A stretch of 64,000 nucleotides of DNA, taken from positions 20,033,250 through 20,097,249 of the forward strand of contig CM026570.1 of NCBI GenBank assembly GCA_015143295.1, written 5' to 3'. The first letter of the stretch is position 1, and each line of letters starts with the position of its first letter. The translations under genes and the position numbers were made by a program. This DNA comes from Tetracentron sinense (Eukaryota; Streptophyta; Magnoliopsida; Trochodendrales; Trochodendraceae). Below the pieces are notes generated by a model. That model worked only from the letters and a program-made list of their open reading frames with translations, did no database searches and was not told where the DNA came from. Below, piece by piece: positions 11,756-21,383 of this stretch.

Positions 11756-11811
11756 TAATAACAACAAGAAAGCACATCCTCAACAGAAGTTACGAATGCC
11801 GTTTCCTTACA

Positions 11812-12006
11812 TGTCATATGACGAGTCGCTCGCCAATCATTTCTGGTAGTTTGTGCAGATCTAGATCCAGAAGAGATTGTGTTCCTCTTTCCTTGAAAGG
11901 CGTTGATTGCAACAACGGTATTCTTGGAAGCCATTGGTGTTGTCAAAGACGATTTGCAACTGAAAGATGAGAAGTTAAGAGTGTCCCACTGGGCGTGTCA
12001 GAAATT
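11812..12006 (-). mobile_element. Gypsy gag N-terminus and leader (copy B)
   Basis: The first roughly 40 codons of the same gag as at 5135-5016 (start MASKNTVVAIN) and its leader. The rest of the element is absent, because the duplication begins inside gag. Confidence 0.75.
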
Positions 12007-12860
12007 TGTCGACACAAAATTTTGCGGACGAAATAATGGAGGATCAAATAACAATTTAATATTAAAAATGGTACACTCTCAAATAACCATTTGACTAACA
12101 GTCAGAGTTTCAAAAAGTTAGATTTGATGACAAGAACAAAGGGTCGATGGACGTGTTCCTCACTCTTGAAGAAGTTGTGTGACTCTCATCTCTTTGGTAA
12201 GAACTGGGCTTTGGCTTGATCTTCTTTGGAGATTGTAGTAGCTTTATCCTTCCTTCCGTGCTTAGCACGTTACCGGCTAGGGAGGTGCTTTTCTTTTTGG
12301 AAGACTTGCTTTAGCTTTGACTTGATTCTTCTTTGGAGAGTTTTTAGTCCCTTCTTTGATCTTTTCTTCTATTCTCGAATCCTTTCTCTTCTTTGATTTC
12401 TCCCTTGAGGTATTGTTTTGATTGTCTGTCTCTGATCCCTTTTCCTTGGCTTGAGAGTCATATTTATAGACTTGTGATAGAGATCCTGTGGGTCCCACTC
12501 CATTAGTGGTTTAAACCCATGAAGACTTTGATGCTGGCGGGCCGACCCATTTAATGGGTTTATGGCTTCTTCATGGATGGACCCATTTTAGCCGGTGTTA
12601 GGCCCATTTTAAATTTGACTTCGGATTGTGGGTTTTCTTCTTCGTACCCAAAACTCAGGCCATCGGAGACCCATTTGAACTTGATATTGGATTTTGGGCT
12701 TTCTCCTTCATGCTCAAATCCGGGCCGCGGGAGGCCCATTTCCTGTCATTGGGCCTAATTTAATTGTGTAGAGCCCTTGTGATGGTCTTATGGACTATTT
12801 TCCAACTTTACGGACATGTAGGGTCTTTTTTGTAAAGTTAACAATTGTTAGGATTCTACA
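12007..12860 (-). mobile_element. Gypsy 5' LTR (copy B)
   Basis: Same LTR as 5218-6001, read on the minus strand from TGTAGAATCC at 12860 to GTCGACA at 12007. It is longer than copy A owing to an extra block near 12660-12745 that resembles its neighbour, so copy A may have lost one of two internal repeats. Confidence 0.75.
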
Positions 12861-12999
12861 ACGTCTAATTAGCGACGCTCACATCACCAACTGAATAGCG
12901 ACAATTCAATATTTTCGACACTAATTGAATTAGCGACAATAAATTGATTATTAGCGACGGTTTTTGCCCTGTGTCTAATTAGTAGATTTCTTTATAGTG
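12861..12999 (-). mobile_element. CACTA transposon terminus, copy B
   Basis: It ends TATAGTG at 12999, so on the minus strand it starts CACTATAAAGAAATC. It has at least three spaced TTAGCGAC(A/G)-type subterminal motifs, more than copy A. No transposase. Confidence 0.68.
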
Positions 13000-13226
13000 C
13001 AACTATCCATGTGTTCGGGCTTAGTTTTTGACTCGTGTTGTGTTCATTTTTTTTTATTTGACCTGCATGAAATTGTCCACGGGGTGAAGGTAAGTTGCTT
13101 ACTTGGGTTATTTAAGGGTTTTGAACCCTGATCTATTGGTAATTCCAAAAATCAAATCTTGTGAACTTTTTGTTTTTGGTGAAAATGTTATCATGTAACT
13201 CACACAGACCTAAGGTAGCCACTAAA
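13000..13226. other. Duplicated non-coding flank
   Basis: It matches 6085-6392. No gene is seen. Confidence 0.4.
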
Positions 13227-13331
13227 GGCCCCGTTTGGCATCACTCCCAAAGAACAATTCTCTATTCCCGAGAATAGATTCTATTCCAAGGAATAGAAAA
13301 TTGTTTGTTGAGAGTGATGCCAAACAGACCC
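13227..13331. mobile_element. Tourist-like MITE, intact
   Basis: The left end (about GGCCCCGTTTGGCATCACTC) and the right end (GAGTGATGCCAAACAGACCC) are inverted repeats. TAA lies outside both ends (copy A shows the left TAA cleanly). The centre is also self-complementary (AATAGATTCTATTCC). A 3-bp TAA target and this terminus fit PIF/Harbinger-type MITEs. Non-coding. Confidence 0.75.
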
Positions 13332-13334
13332 TAA

Positions 13335-13679
13335 GGTGCCATAAGGTAAGTCCATGCAACCTCTCCAAATCTTGTCGACTAACAATCCCCAGGTGGAAGT
13401 ATATGTAATTATAGGCAATATTGTACCAAAATAAAAAAATTATAGTTAATATATTTAATAAGTATTAGTTTCAAATTCAAAGTTATCGTAATTCAGAAAT
13501 ATTTTTAATTGTTTTTTTTTTTTACAGGTTTAAGTGAGCACCAAGTCCGTTATTGTCACCCCTAGTCCTAATCATAAATTGTGCGAAAACAACCAAAACA
13601 TATTTTGACTTTCCCATATTGAGTGCAATGGTTTACATAATTAGGACTAACATTCCCAATTGTGAATCGTGTATTGTTA
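13335..13679. other. Spacer between MITE and repeat R
   Basis: AT-rich, no gene seen. This part is deleted from copy A. Confidence 0.4.
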
Positions 13680-13935
13680 GATATGAAAGGTGGGGCCCAA
13701 TCAAGTGTGGTGTAGGAGTAAGTAAGGTGTGCCCCATGAAGAAGGGGTCTGGCCTAGCTCGACATTCTGAAGTGCTCAAAGTGAATGAATTTTTTTCTAC
13801 TAAGGCCCAAGGGCCAGGCTAAGCCTGATATTTTAAAGCTCTTATTTGCATATCAAGCTTAGTAAATGCCCTAGAGACTACGTACAATATGTATTTATTT
13901 AATTAACTGTTTATGATATTACACACATAAATTTA
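13680..13935. repeat. Dispersed repeat R, copy B
   Basis: Shared with 20926-21198: the block from 'aatcaagtg.ggtgtaggag' to an AT-rich tail ending near 'atgatat'. A partial copy is at 6464-6640. It has no inverted ends and no coding signal, so its class is unknown. Confidence 0.65.
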
Positions 13936-14319
13936 CTGTAAGTATTGTAACGACTATAAAGTTAGGCCCTTGCTGGGGCCTCACCCTCATAAATGAGACT
14001 GTCAAAGCCACACCTGGTAAGAGCTTAGCCTGGCCCCTTGAGGAAGTAAAAGGGCGACCTAGATGGTTCGGTTATGTGTGGACCCTCCTAACAAGCTGTA
14101 ATTGGATCCAACACGTTTTAGCTCATTAAGGAAGTTTAATGCAACTTAATTTTTGATATAGAAATTACGAGTCATTGTTAGCCATAAATGTAGAGACTCG
14201 AACTTTCTTTCTTACCCTTAATACAATTAATAAGGGTAGATTAGTCTTTTGCTATGTTTTTATGTATATTTAATTATATCTAAGTGGTGTAGAGTGATTT
14301 AAATGTTTAAATGTCAATA

Positions 14320-14870
14320 AAGTGAGAAATCAGAGCCAACGATCAATAGTAGGAGAACCGATGATTGATCGCTCAGAACCTGAAATCTGGATAAGCCCCT
14401 ATTTTGTGCGACGATTTATCGCACTAACGTGACGATCAATCGTCCTGAACCAAAAAATTAGGGAGGCTTTGGTTTCTTAGACGATCGATTGCAACGGATG
14501 TGACGATCGATCGTCAGGTGAGTGACGATCGATCGCTCAATATGACGATCGACCGCAAGTCACGATTCAGATTTTTTAAAAAGTTACGAAAATCAGGTTT
14601 TTAAACCCATAAACTATAAATAGAGGTTCTAATTCGAGGGTTTTAGACTCTAAAGAGTTTCTAACCTAATTTGGTAAAAATGTGAGAGAAAACCTAGGGT
14701 TTCATAAGGAGATTGCTCAAGAAGGTAAATTTTGCTTCGAAAAGAAGAAAATTTTCTTGGAGATCAACCACAAAGCTTCAAGGAGCTTCATCTTACGATT
14801 TAGATCTAAGGGAAGGATCCCAAAGATCGATATGTTTTCTAACTTACTTTATTAAGTAATCTTTAAGCTT
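14320..14870. promoter_or_regulatory. GATCGATC motif cluster and TATA box, copy B
   Basis: Counterpart of 7021-7560. The GACGATCGATCG words recur through 14335-14560, several with point changes, and TATAAATAG lies at 14615-14623. Both the spacing and the TATA box survive. Confidence 0.45.
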
Positions 14871-15270
14871 AAGTATGTTTGATTAAGAGTTTTCTTACAT
14901 GATTTTCATGAAAATGAGTATATAATGATGAATGAGGGATTCTATTCATGAAATGAGGATTTTGGCACGTGTTTAAGATTATAAGAATAAATAGTTCATG
15001 CACTATGAATGGATAGGAAATGGTGGAAGGGAAATGATGATGGAATGAGATTGAATGAATGATGATGAGATTTGGTATATAAGCTTATGGTGATGTAGGC
15101 TTTTAGTGGAGGATGAGTTATATGAATTAGAGGAAATGTGTTTGTTCTTATGTGTGAATGAAAATGAAATAAGTTTGAAGTTAAGATATGTATATTGAAA
15201 ATGAATGAATTATGCTAAGAATGTTGGATACGATTCTTATGCTAAATTATGTTAGAAATGTTAATGATGC
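14871..15270. other. AT-rich duplicated spacer
   Basis: It matches 7561-7949 and carries a short extra 'attctattcatgaaatgag' piece near 14940. Nothing recognisable. Confidence 0.4.
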
Positions 15271-15274
15271 TTCT

Positions 15275-15931
15275 CATATCTAGTAACAACGTATCAGTCG
15301 GGTAATTGAAACTCTATCATAGATAATTTTCTGGATTCTCATCGTTTTCTTCTCTAATGACAAGACTGCTTGAGTCCAAAAGCTATGCAATTGAATTATC
15401 TACCTTGGATTGATTCAATGACCAGACTACACCTCCCAGCGATGTATTCATAAGGATGAGATTTCCATCATCGCCGATCCTTAATGTTCCGGATGAATTT
15501 GTAAGTGGGTTGTCACTATTTGCAACCCAAACAACTGTTTGAATTGTAATTCGCATGTACCATATCCCTACATATCGATTTTTTGAGTTGCCGGGGCTGA
15601 AGAATTCTAGTTCGAACCTTTCCTCAGAGGAGACAAGCGTTTCTCCATCTCTTACTACTCGAGTTGGAGTAATGGTGTTCATCGCATTTGAAATATTTGA
15701 GAGAAAAATGAGTAAAATGGAGCAAGAAATAATGTAAGCTTTCAGGTTGATATAAAGCTTTTTCTTCCTTATAAAAATTATATTAAATCCAAAACTAAAA
15801 AAAAAAAAAAAATTTAACCCAAATGAATATTTTTGAACGAGATTGGATAAAAGTATTTTTATACTTTTAAAAGATATTCGAGAATTCTCCGGTAGGTCAC
15901 TGAAGGTACCATTGGCCTCACAGGAGTACAA
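15275..15931 (-). pseudogene. G-type lectin S-receptor-like kinase, N-terminal fragment (copy B)
   Basis: Same fragment as 7951-8502: hydrophobic leader (SCSILLIFLSN), TITPT, DGETLVSSEERFELEFFSPG, NRYVGIWY, TVVWVANSDNPLTNSSG, GNLILMN. It keeps the canonical WY that copy A lost. It shares with copy A both the TAG after the Ile-Ala codons and the TGA at the expected Trp codon, but lacks copy A's single-base deletion. The longer upstream frame (to 15931) probably includes non-coding DNA; the real start may be near the Lys-rich stretch before the hydrophobic leader. All later receptor-kinase domains are missing. Confidence 0.88.
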
Positions 15932-16592
15932 AATCGGGTGCTTACAATAACGATAGAGGATCTACTTCTTGGTTAACCTAAATACTTTGGCTTGGGTCGA
16001 CTTTTACGAGACACATGTCACCTCTCCAATATTTGTCAAAAAATGGGTATAACAAAATCACTTATTATTAATGTTTGATTATGTTATGATCGAAAGAACA
16101 TACACAATCTAGTATGCTTATAATTACATGCAGTTGCCCACGTCTAAAGGGAACCGTCTATTAGTTGGGCTGGACGGTAATTCAGCTCCCCATGACCCAA
16201 GAGTACCCCCAACTGATGTAATGGGCCTCCATTAGTGCTCTGGTCTAACCAACCAGGCCTGGCCTATTGACACTGCATTAATGGTTGGATTAGGGCTGTA
16301 AATGAATTGGATTCAATCCGGATCTAACTATTCGAATCCGATCCTATTAAAAACCCAACACATCTGAAATCCGTAAGCTTTTGAATTTTGCAATTTGAAC
16401 TCAAATATGATTATTTATTCAAGATTCGATCCGAATCTAATCTAATTAATGTTAATATATTTAGAATTTAATATTTTATTTAACAAATTAAAAGATTTTG
16501 TAAATATTACAACTATATAATTACAAAATTATATAGATTTTTATTATTATAGAATGATTGTTTGTGCTGATACGTTCCACCTAGCAAACAAT
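15932..16592. other. Duplicated non-coding flank and its boundary
   Basis: It matches 8503-9247 up to about 16565, then becomes unique. No gene is seen. Confidence 0.4.
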
Positions 16593-16772
16593 GATTAAGA
16601 TTTATTAACCCTTGGGTTCAACAATCTAATCTTAGTTTCTAGAAATTATTTTTAAACAAAATTTAACCTTAGGGATAAAATTTCTGAATCCTATGGTTAA
16701 TTTAAAAAAATATTTTTTTTCTAAAAACGAATGTTGAATCCTAAAGGTTAAGGAATCTTAACCACGATTAAT
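16593..16772. mobile_element. MITE with GGTTAAGATT-type inverted ends
   Basis: The left GATTAAGATT...TTAACC...GGTTCAACA is complementary to the right TGTTGAATCC...GGTTAAGGAATCTTAACC. The AT-rich middle has opposed AAATATTTT tracts. The same family is at 25912-26109, and one arm is at 26257-26305. Confidence 0.65.
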
Positions 16773-16785
16773 AAGAGAAAAAAAA

Positions 16786-17604
16786 CACGTGTTGACCGGT
16801 GGGTACGATTGAGCTCATCCTGATTATAATCGCAATTGGCTCTCATTGGAACTCAAACAGGGAATCACTTCTCACCATGACTTCTCTCCTTATTAGCGCC
16901 AAATGCCGCATGATTAATGGACGCCCGAGGCTGGCCTCGGCGTCCACTGGAGGTAATCCGAAGCCAAATCCACGTGTCTGAAAATGCACTTATCCAAACA
17001 GCTTGGGTCACGTGTAAAGTACCAAGAAACAGCCACGTTCAAATGTCATTATCATCACATCCCTAAAAAGCCCTAAAACGCTTTGACACTGCATTGTTGA
17101 CACGTGTTACATCAGAATTCTATCACTATAGGATTCTTCCGGTACTAACTGTCAGGACGTAGACACGTACCCCTTTGTATTCGCAGATGTAGCTTTCACG
17201 TGGCTCGGCTCGGCTCGGCTCCAGTTAACGCTGGCTAGCTCGCGATCCCAAAGCCTCGTCTAGAAAAACGAATCTGTGGGCTTCACGACAATCCCAGCAA
17301 TTCCTTCCCACGTGTCCACTTAACAGCCGCCAACTGCAAATCAGGAACAACAGCCTTTAACTGACACGTGTTAAATTCGGCAACCACGTGTCCCTCAGAA
17401 GACATGCAACATGCATCTTGTTAAGGAGAGACGTATCGGCCTCTCGGAAGGTAAGGTTATCCGTACTTGGCGTTTCCAACAAATACGGCGAAACCTCTTA
17501 CGTGTCACCCAACCGTTCCTCTTCTCTTTCTTTGCTTCCGTGGCGTGTCAACTCTTCCCGCGTCCCCGACCGTTATATGAGTCCTCGATTTCCTTCTCTC
17601 CGAA
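16786..17604 (+). promoter_or_regulatory. G-box/ABRE-dense promoter of the AFP-family gene
   Basis: Eight perfect CACGTG palindromes lie at 16786, 16971, 17009, 17101, 17197, 17309, 17365 and 17385, plus ACGTGTC at 17500. Four of these sites read ACGTGTC, the strong ABRE core bound by ABF/ABI5 bZIP factors. A CGGCT-type 5-bp repeat (17203-17221) and a TATATGA box at 17574-17580 follow. Transcription probably starts near 17600. Such density strongly suggests ABA or bZIP/bHLH control of the downstream gene. Confidence 0.8.
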
Positions 17605-17676
17605 AATCAGAATCACAGCAAGAAATTTACAGACTTGAGAAAGCCCTAGAAGTTTGGTGAAGCTTTGAGTTCGTTA

Positions 17677-20326
17677 ATGGCGAATGGTTGTGCATTGGTG
17701 GAGATGGAAGAAAACGAGGTTGAGCTTAGTTTAGGGTTATCGATCGGTGGAAGTTTCAGAAAACCAGAGAAATCGATTCAGATTCAGCAGAAATTGGTGC
17801 CTTGTCTTGGTAAAGTTAATGTAGATCTCAAGGAAGATGATCAAAGTTTGGGCAGAGCTAGCGAGTCTCCGATCTTCAATGGAGTTTTCAGCGCCAGAGC
17901 AGAGTTTCTGGATCTGCAGCGAAAGCGGGAGATTCATGCATTGCGGCGACGAGAGACGCGGAAGAAGAGGGAAGAGAAGCAGCAAAAGAAGGGGATTTGC
18001 AGAGGGAGGAATGGAGGTTATGTGAATGATTGTTCGATGGACGATAAGATGTGGTTGGAAGAACATGATCAATTCCAAGCTAGGGTTAGAGATCGAGAGG
18101 CGAAGGAGAATGAGAATGAGGAGGCAAATCGATCTGAGAGGATTTCTAAGAAAGAAAAAACTGAAAATGGTGGATCCGCTGGTAGCTGTGTTGAAGATAG
18201 CGATTCACAAAATACAAATCTGATTTTGAAAAATTACCAAACCCTAAATCAGAACCCTAGGTCTAATCAATCTGCATATGCGTCCCCTCCATTTCCTCTT
18301 GTACAGTATGTTGGTTTCCCTAATGGGATTCCCTTCCCTTATGCAATGCCATGTTGGGCCCTGCCTGGTGCTGCCGTCTGCGGTGGTGATGATAAGAATG
18401 TGTTTCGGCCGGTTGCTTTTCAGAGTTTGTGGCCATTTAGGCCACCACCATATCAAAATTCCAATCCTAATTGTTCGAGGAGTTGTAATTCAGAACAGAA
18501 CAGTAGCGAGGGTGGTACAATCAAGCAAGCACAGTCGTCGCCTGCTTCAAGCGGATCGCACTCTGCATTTTCGAGTTATCATAGTAGATCCCAAGAAGGT
18601 ACTTTTATTTCCTACCCTTTTGTTTCTTTGATCTCGGTGGCCACAAAAGCCATATCTGGGGTTCTTGTTATCATAGTAGATTGAAATGTAGTTCTTGTTG
18701 TGGTTTATCCTTAGTTCATCTCTTTTTGTGAAATTTGTTGATATCAATCATATCAACTCTAACGGGTAATTGTATCAAATAGGAATAACGATTTCCATTA
18801 GGTTTTGTGAAGAATTACTTTAAAAAGAACACAGGGAAAAAAACTTGGAATTGGGGATATAAGAACTACTGGGGTGATTCTTCTGGATTCATGATGGTTT
18901 TGCATGAGTAAAAAAGGAGGAATTCTATAGGATCCATGTTGGAATTAGTGGGAAAACAACCTAAAGCCTAAGTATATGTTGCATTTATTAACGACTTGTA
19001 GTGAGAGATCAGTAATTGTGTTTGAGTAGAACATATGGAAACAACTGTAGAACCAACAAAGGCATGAATGCAATGATATATTAATTCTAATAATGAAGAT
19101 TTTCATATAGGAATGTTGAAATAAAAATAAATTTAAAATATAGTAAGAGAAGATATGAACATGATATGATGCTGATCACTTGAGTCTGATTGATGATGCC
19201 AACTGCTAAGGCAGAAATAATTTGGCGGAGGGTGTTTTTTCCATCCATTTATGTAACTCACTTTGAGTTGGCGCAATTAATATTGGTCAACATCCCCTAA
19301 TTAGTAATTAGGGGATGCTAACTAATACAACGTCGGATAGGGGATCGAGGTGTTATTCAGTTTGAGTTGACGCTTGAAACCCTTCACCTTTAGAAATATT
19401 TAGATTAGAAATTAAGATTGGACCATCCTGGATGTTTGCCAAATCTCTGAATTTTTTTTGTTCACTTCATTTTCTTGCAACAAAAATGTAATTGCATGAA
19501 AGAGTGAGAACCAATAGATATGAAACATTTTACTACTTGTTGGTAGTAGTTTTGAGCATACCCAGACAAAGATCTTTCTAATCTTGAAGGAGTTCTGATT
19601 TCTAATGGTTTTAAACATAGATTTTGAATATTTTTTCGTTTTACCTTAGCCTTTACATAATGGATTCCGCAAGAAGTATAAATTCCCACGATTGTTCGTA
19701 GTTTATATATGCACCAGCAGTTATATAAGCAATCCATCATCTTCAATATGGTTGTGGAACTGAGACTAATTGTAGGTCAAATCATCAATGCAGGAGGGAG
19801 CAGCAGCGACGCAAGAAACCAATCAAGTTTCTCCCCATCAAAGCAGTCTCGACTGAATACTTCGGAAGTGAACAATGCACAAGGACAATCCGATCATAGT
19901 GCTTCCTCTCACTCATTAGAATCCACTCTGAATGTTGATGCAGTAAGAAACTACACCGACAAGGCCATTTCATCAAACATTGCCAAGTCCAGCTCAAGAA
20001 AACCAGAGGAAGAACCTGTAGCAGTAACCGAACCCATTCACCTTAAATGCATGAGGGAAGCCAATGGGGACAAAAACAAGCCTCATTTCCAGCTTCCTCG
20101 GACCTCATCCATTCCATCAATGCCTTGCGTTTCGACAACAGGAAATGGCCCGAATGGGAAAACAATAAATGGATTCTTGTATAGGTATATGATAACAGAG
20201 GTCCGCATCATTTGTGACTGCCATGGAAGCTCATTCTCGCCGGCAGAGTTTGTGAAGCATGCAGGGGGCACGGATATCTCAAACCCTTTGAGACATATAG
20301 TCATGGTTCCACCTGCTGTTGGATGA
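17677..20326 (+). CDS. AFP/NINJA-family transcriptional repressor adaptor
   Basis: Two exons, 17677-18598 and 19794-20326, join across a phase-1 GT-AG intron (18599-19793) to give 484 aa. The N-terminal EAR motif LSLGL is at residues 17-21, the element that recruits TOPLESS co-repressors. A basic, NLS-like stretch ([20 protein letters not shown]) spans residues 81-100. A proline-rich middle ([19 protein letters not shown]) follows, and the C-terminal domain (residues 417-484) carries [19 protein letters not shown], the CDCHG motif and [20 protein letters not shown]. This domain binds ABI5-type bZIPs in AFPs or JAZ proteins in NINJA. The KTINGFLY and HAGGTDIS wording is AFP-like rather than NINJA-like. 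It acts in the nucleus. I chose the ATG at 17677; upstream in-frame codons lack ATG. All domains are intact, so the gene looks functional. Confidence 0.95.
18599..19793 (+). other. Intron of the AFP-family gene
   Basis: 1195 bp, with GT after CCAAGAAG and AG before GAGGGAGC. AT-rich; the only structure I see is the palindrome at 19291-19317. No inserted transposon was recognised. Confidence 0.85.
19291..19317. repeat. Perfect 27-nt palindrome in the intron
   Basis: CATCCCCTAATTA, one centre base, then TAATTAGGGGATG: 13 bp arms that can form a cruciform or hairpin. TTTGAGTTG words lie on either side (about 19262 and 19360), so it may be the core of a small decayed fold-back element. Confidence 0.7.
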
Positions 20327-20925
20327 TGAACTATGCCTGATTTATACTTAATTCCCTTTTGTTGGCTCTTTGATCTTGTTTGTTTTTGTTGGCCATTGAG
20401 TGTTACAGAGATGGAAAGATGGGAAATTGTAGGTGGGATGGTAACTATTGAGATCTAATGACTGAAATTATATTCAAGTGATCAATGCTGTAAATGGATG
20501 GGGAGAACTTACTTTAACAGACATTTCTGTTGCTGAAAATCTATATCAATTAAACAAAACATCAAGATAGTTGCTATTATAGGAAGGATCTCAATTTTTT
20601 AGGATCAAAAGGAAAATAACCCTGTTAAGAGGAGGCATTCAAAATACCAAATGTGATTTAACTGTTGACTCTGAGCCATCTTTGACCTTCTTTTAGGTAC
20701 GTGGTCCTTTGGGTTATTATTTATTTATTGGAAGTTGGGCTAACTGGTGCACCTCCCCATGGGGGGAATAAACACATTGTCATGGTTAGGACTTAGTAGT
20801 GTTTCATTTGGTTCAAATCATTTTAGTTTAGCCAAATGGTGAGTTTTTCAACTGTTACATCAACTTGATTCCCAAGCGGGGGACACACTGCCACTGATAC
20901 CAATGGGCAATGGGCAATGGCCAAG
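20327..20925. other. 3' flank of the AFP-family gene
   Basis: 3' UTR and intergenic DNA. No clear polyadenylation cassette could be chosen, and no gene is seen. Confidence 0.5.
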
Positions 20926-21198
20926 GGTTAAGCTTCTCTCTGGTGAAAGGCAGGCCAATCAAGTGCTGTGTAGGAGTAAGTATGGTGTCAAACCAGCCCT
21001 ATGGTGAAGGGCTCCCAGGGTGGGCACTCCAAAGCCCTCAAAGCCAAGAATTTTTTTCGTTGTTTTTTTCTACTAAGGCCCAAGGTGCGGGGCTAAGCCT
21101 GATATTTTAAAGCACGCACTTGAAGATTAGGCTTGGTAAATGCCCTAAAAACTACAATATGAATTCACTTAATTAATTTTTATGATATCACAAATATA
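20926..21198. repeat. Dispersed repeat R, copy C
   Basis: Third copy of the repeat at 13680-13935, more diverged. It carries the 'ctactaaggcccaag' and 'aagcctgatattttaaagc' blocks and ends where the SINE begins. Confidence 0.65.
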
Positions 21199-21365
21199 AA
21201 CCCCTGCGGTGTGGCCTAGTGGCCGAAGGACGAATCGTAAACCTGGAGATCTCAAGGTCGATACTGGGCTCCCTTAATATTGGATGTATGGAGTGGGGGT
21301 TTCTCTATGCATCACATGGGATTAGTCTGTCTGGCCCAGGATACACCCAGGTTTATCAATATATA
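21199..21365 (+). mobile_element. tRNA-derived SINE
   Basis: Pol III A-box-like TGGCCTAGTGG at 21212-21222 and B-box-like GGTCGATACT at 21256-21265, about 34 bp apart. A non-tRNA body ends in a TA tail. It shares the A box and a CGTAAACCT word with the SINE at 57356. Non-coding; too diverged from tRNA to be a tRNA gene. Confidence 0.65.
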
Positions 21366-21383
21366 TATATATATATATATATA
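21359..21383. repeat. (TA)n microsatellite
   Basis: About 12 uninterrupted AT units at the SINE tail. Confidence 0.9.

Larger units (their letters stand above)
11812..16565. repeat. Segmental duplication, copy B
   Basis: Second copy of 5016-9247, same orientation. It is about 520 bp longer because it keeps the full MITE, the complete repeat R and extra pieces in the LTR and CACTA parts. The left edge lies just inside the Gypsy gag N-terminus; the right edge is at about 16565, where copy A meets the LTR fragment at 9242. Confidence 0.9.

Noticed and set aside
17665-17676. Upstream in-frame start four codons before the chosen ATG
   Set aside because: The codon there is TTG, not ATG; nuclear plant genes start at ATG, so 17677 is preferred.
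18599-18684. AFP frame continuing past exon 1 to a stop at 18684
   Set aside because: It reads into the intron after a good donor site. The family's C-terminal domain is found in phase at 19794.
17737-18747. Overlapping ORFs on both strands of the AFP exon 1
   Set aside because: They are frame shadows of the real exon, which alone carries the EAR motif and joins in phase with exon 2.
21199-21270. tRNA gene
   Set aside because: Pol III boxes are present but no cloverleaf or anticodon arm fits; it is better explained as a SINE head.
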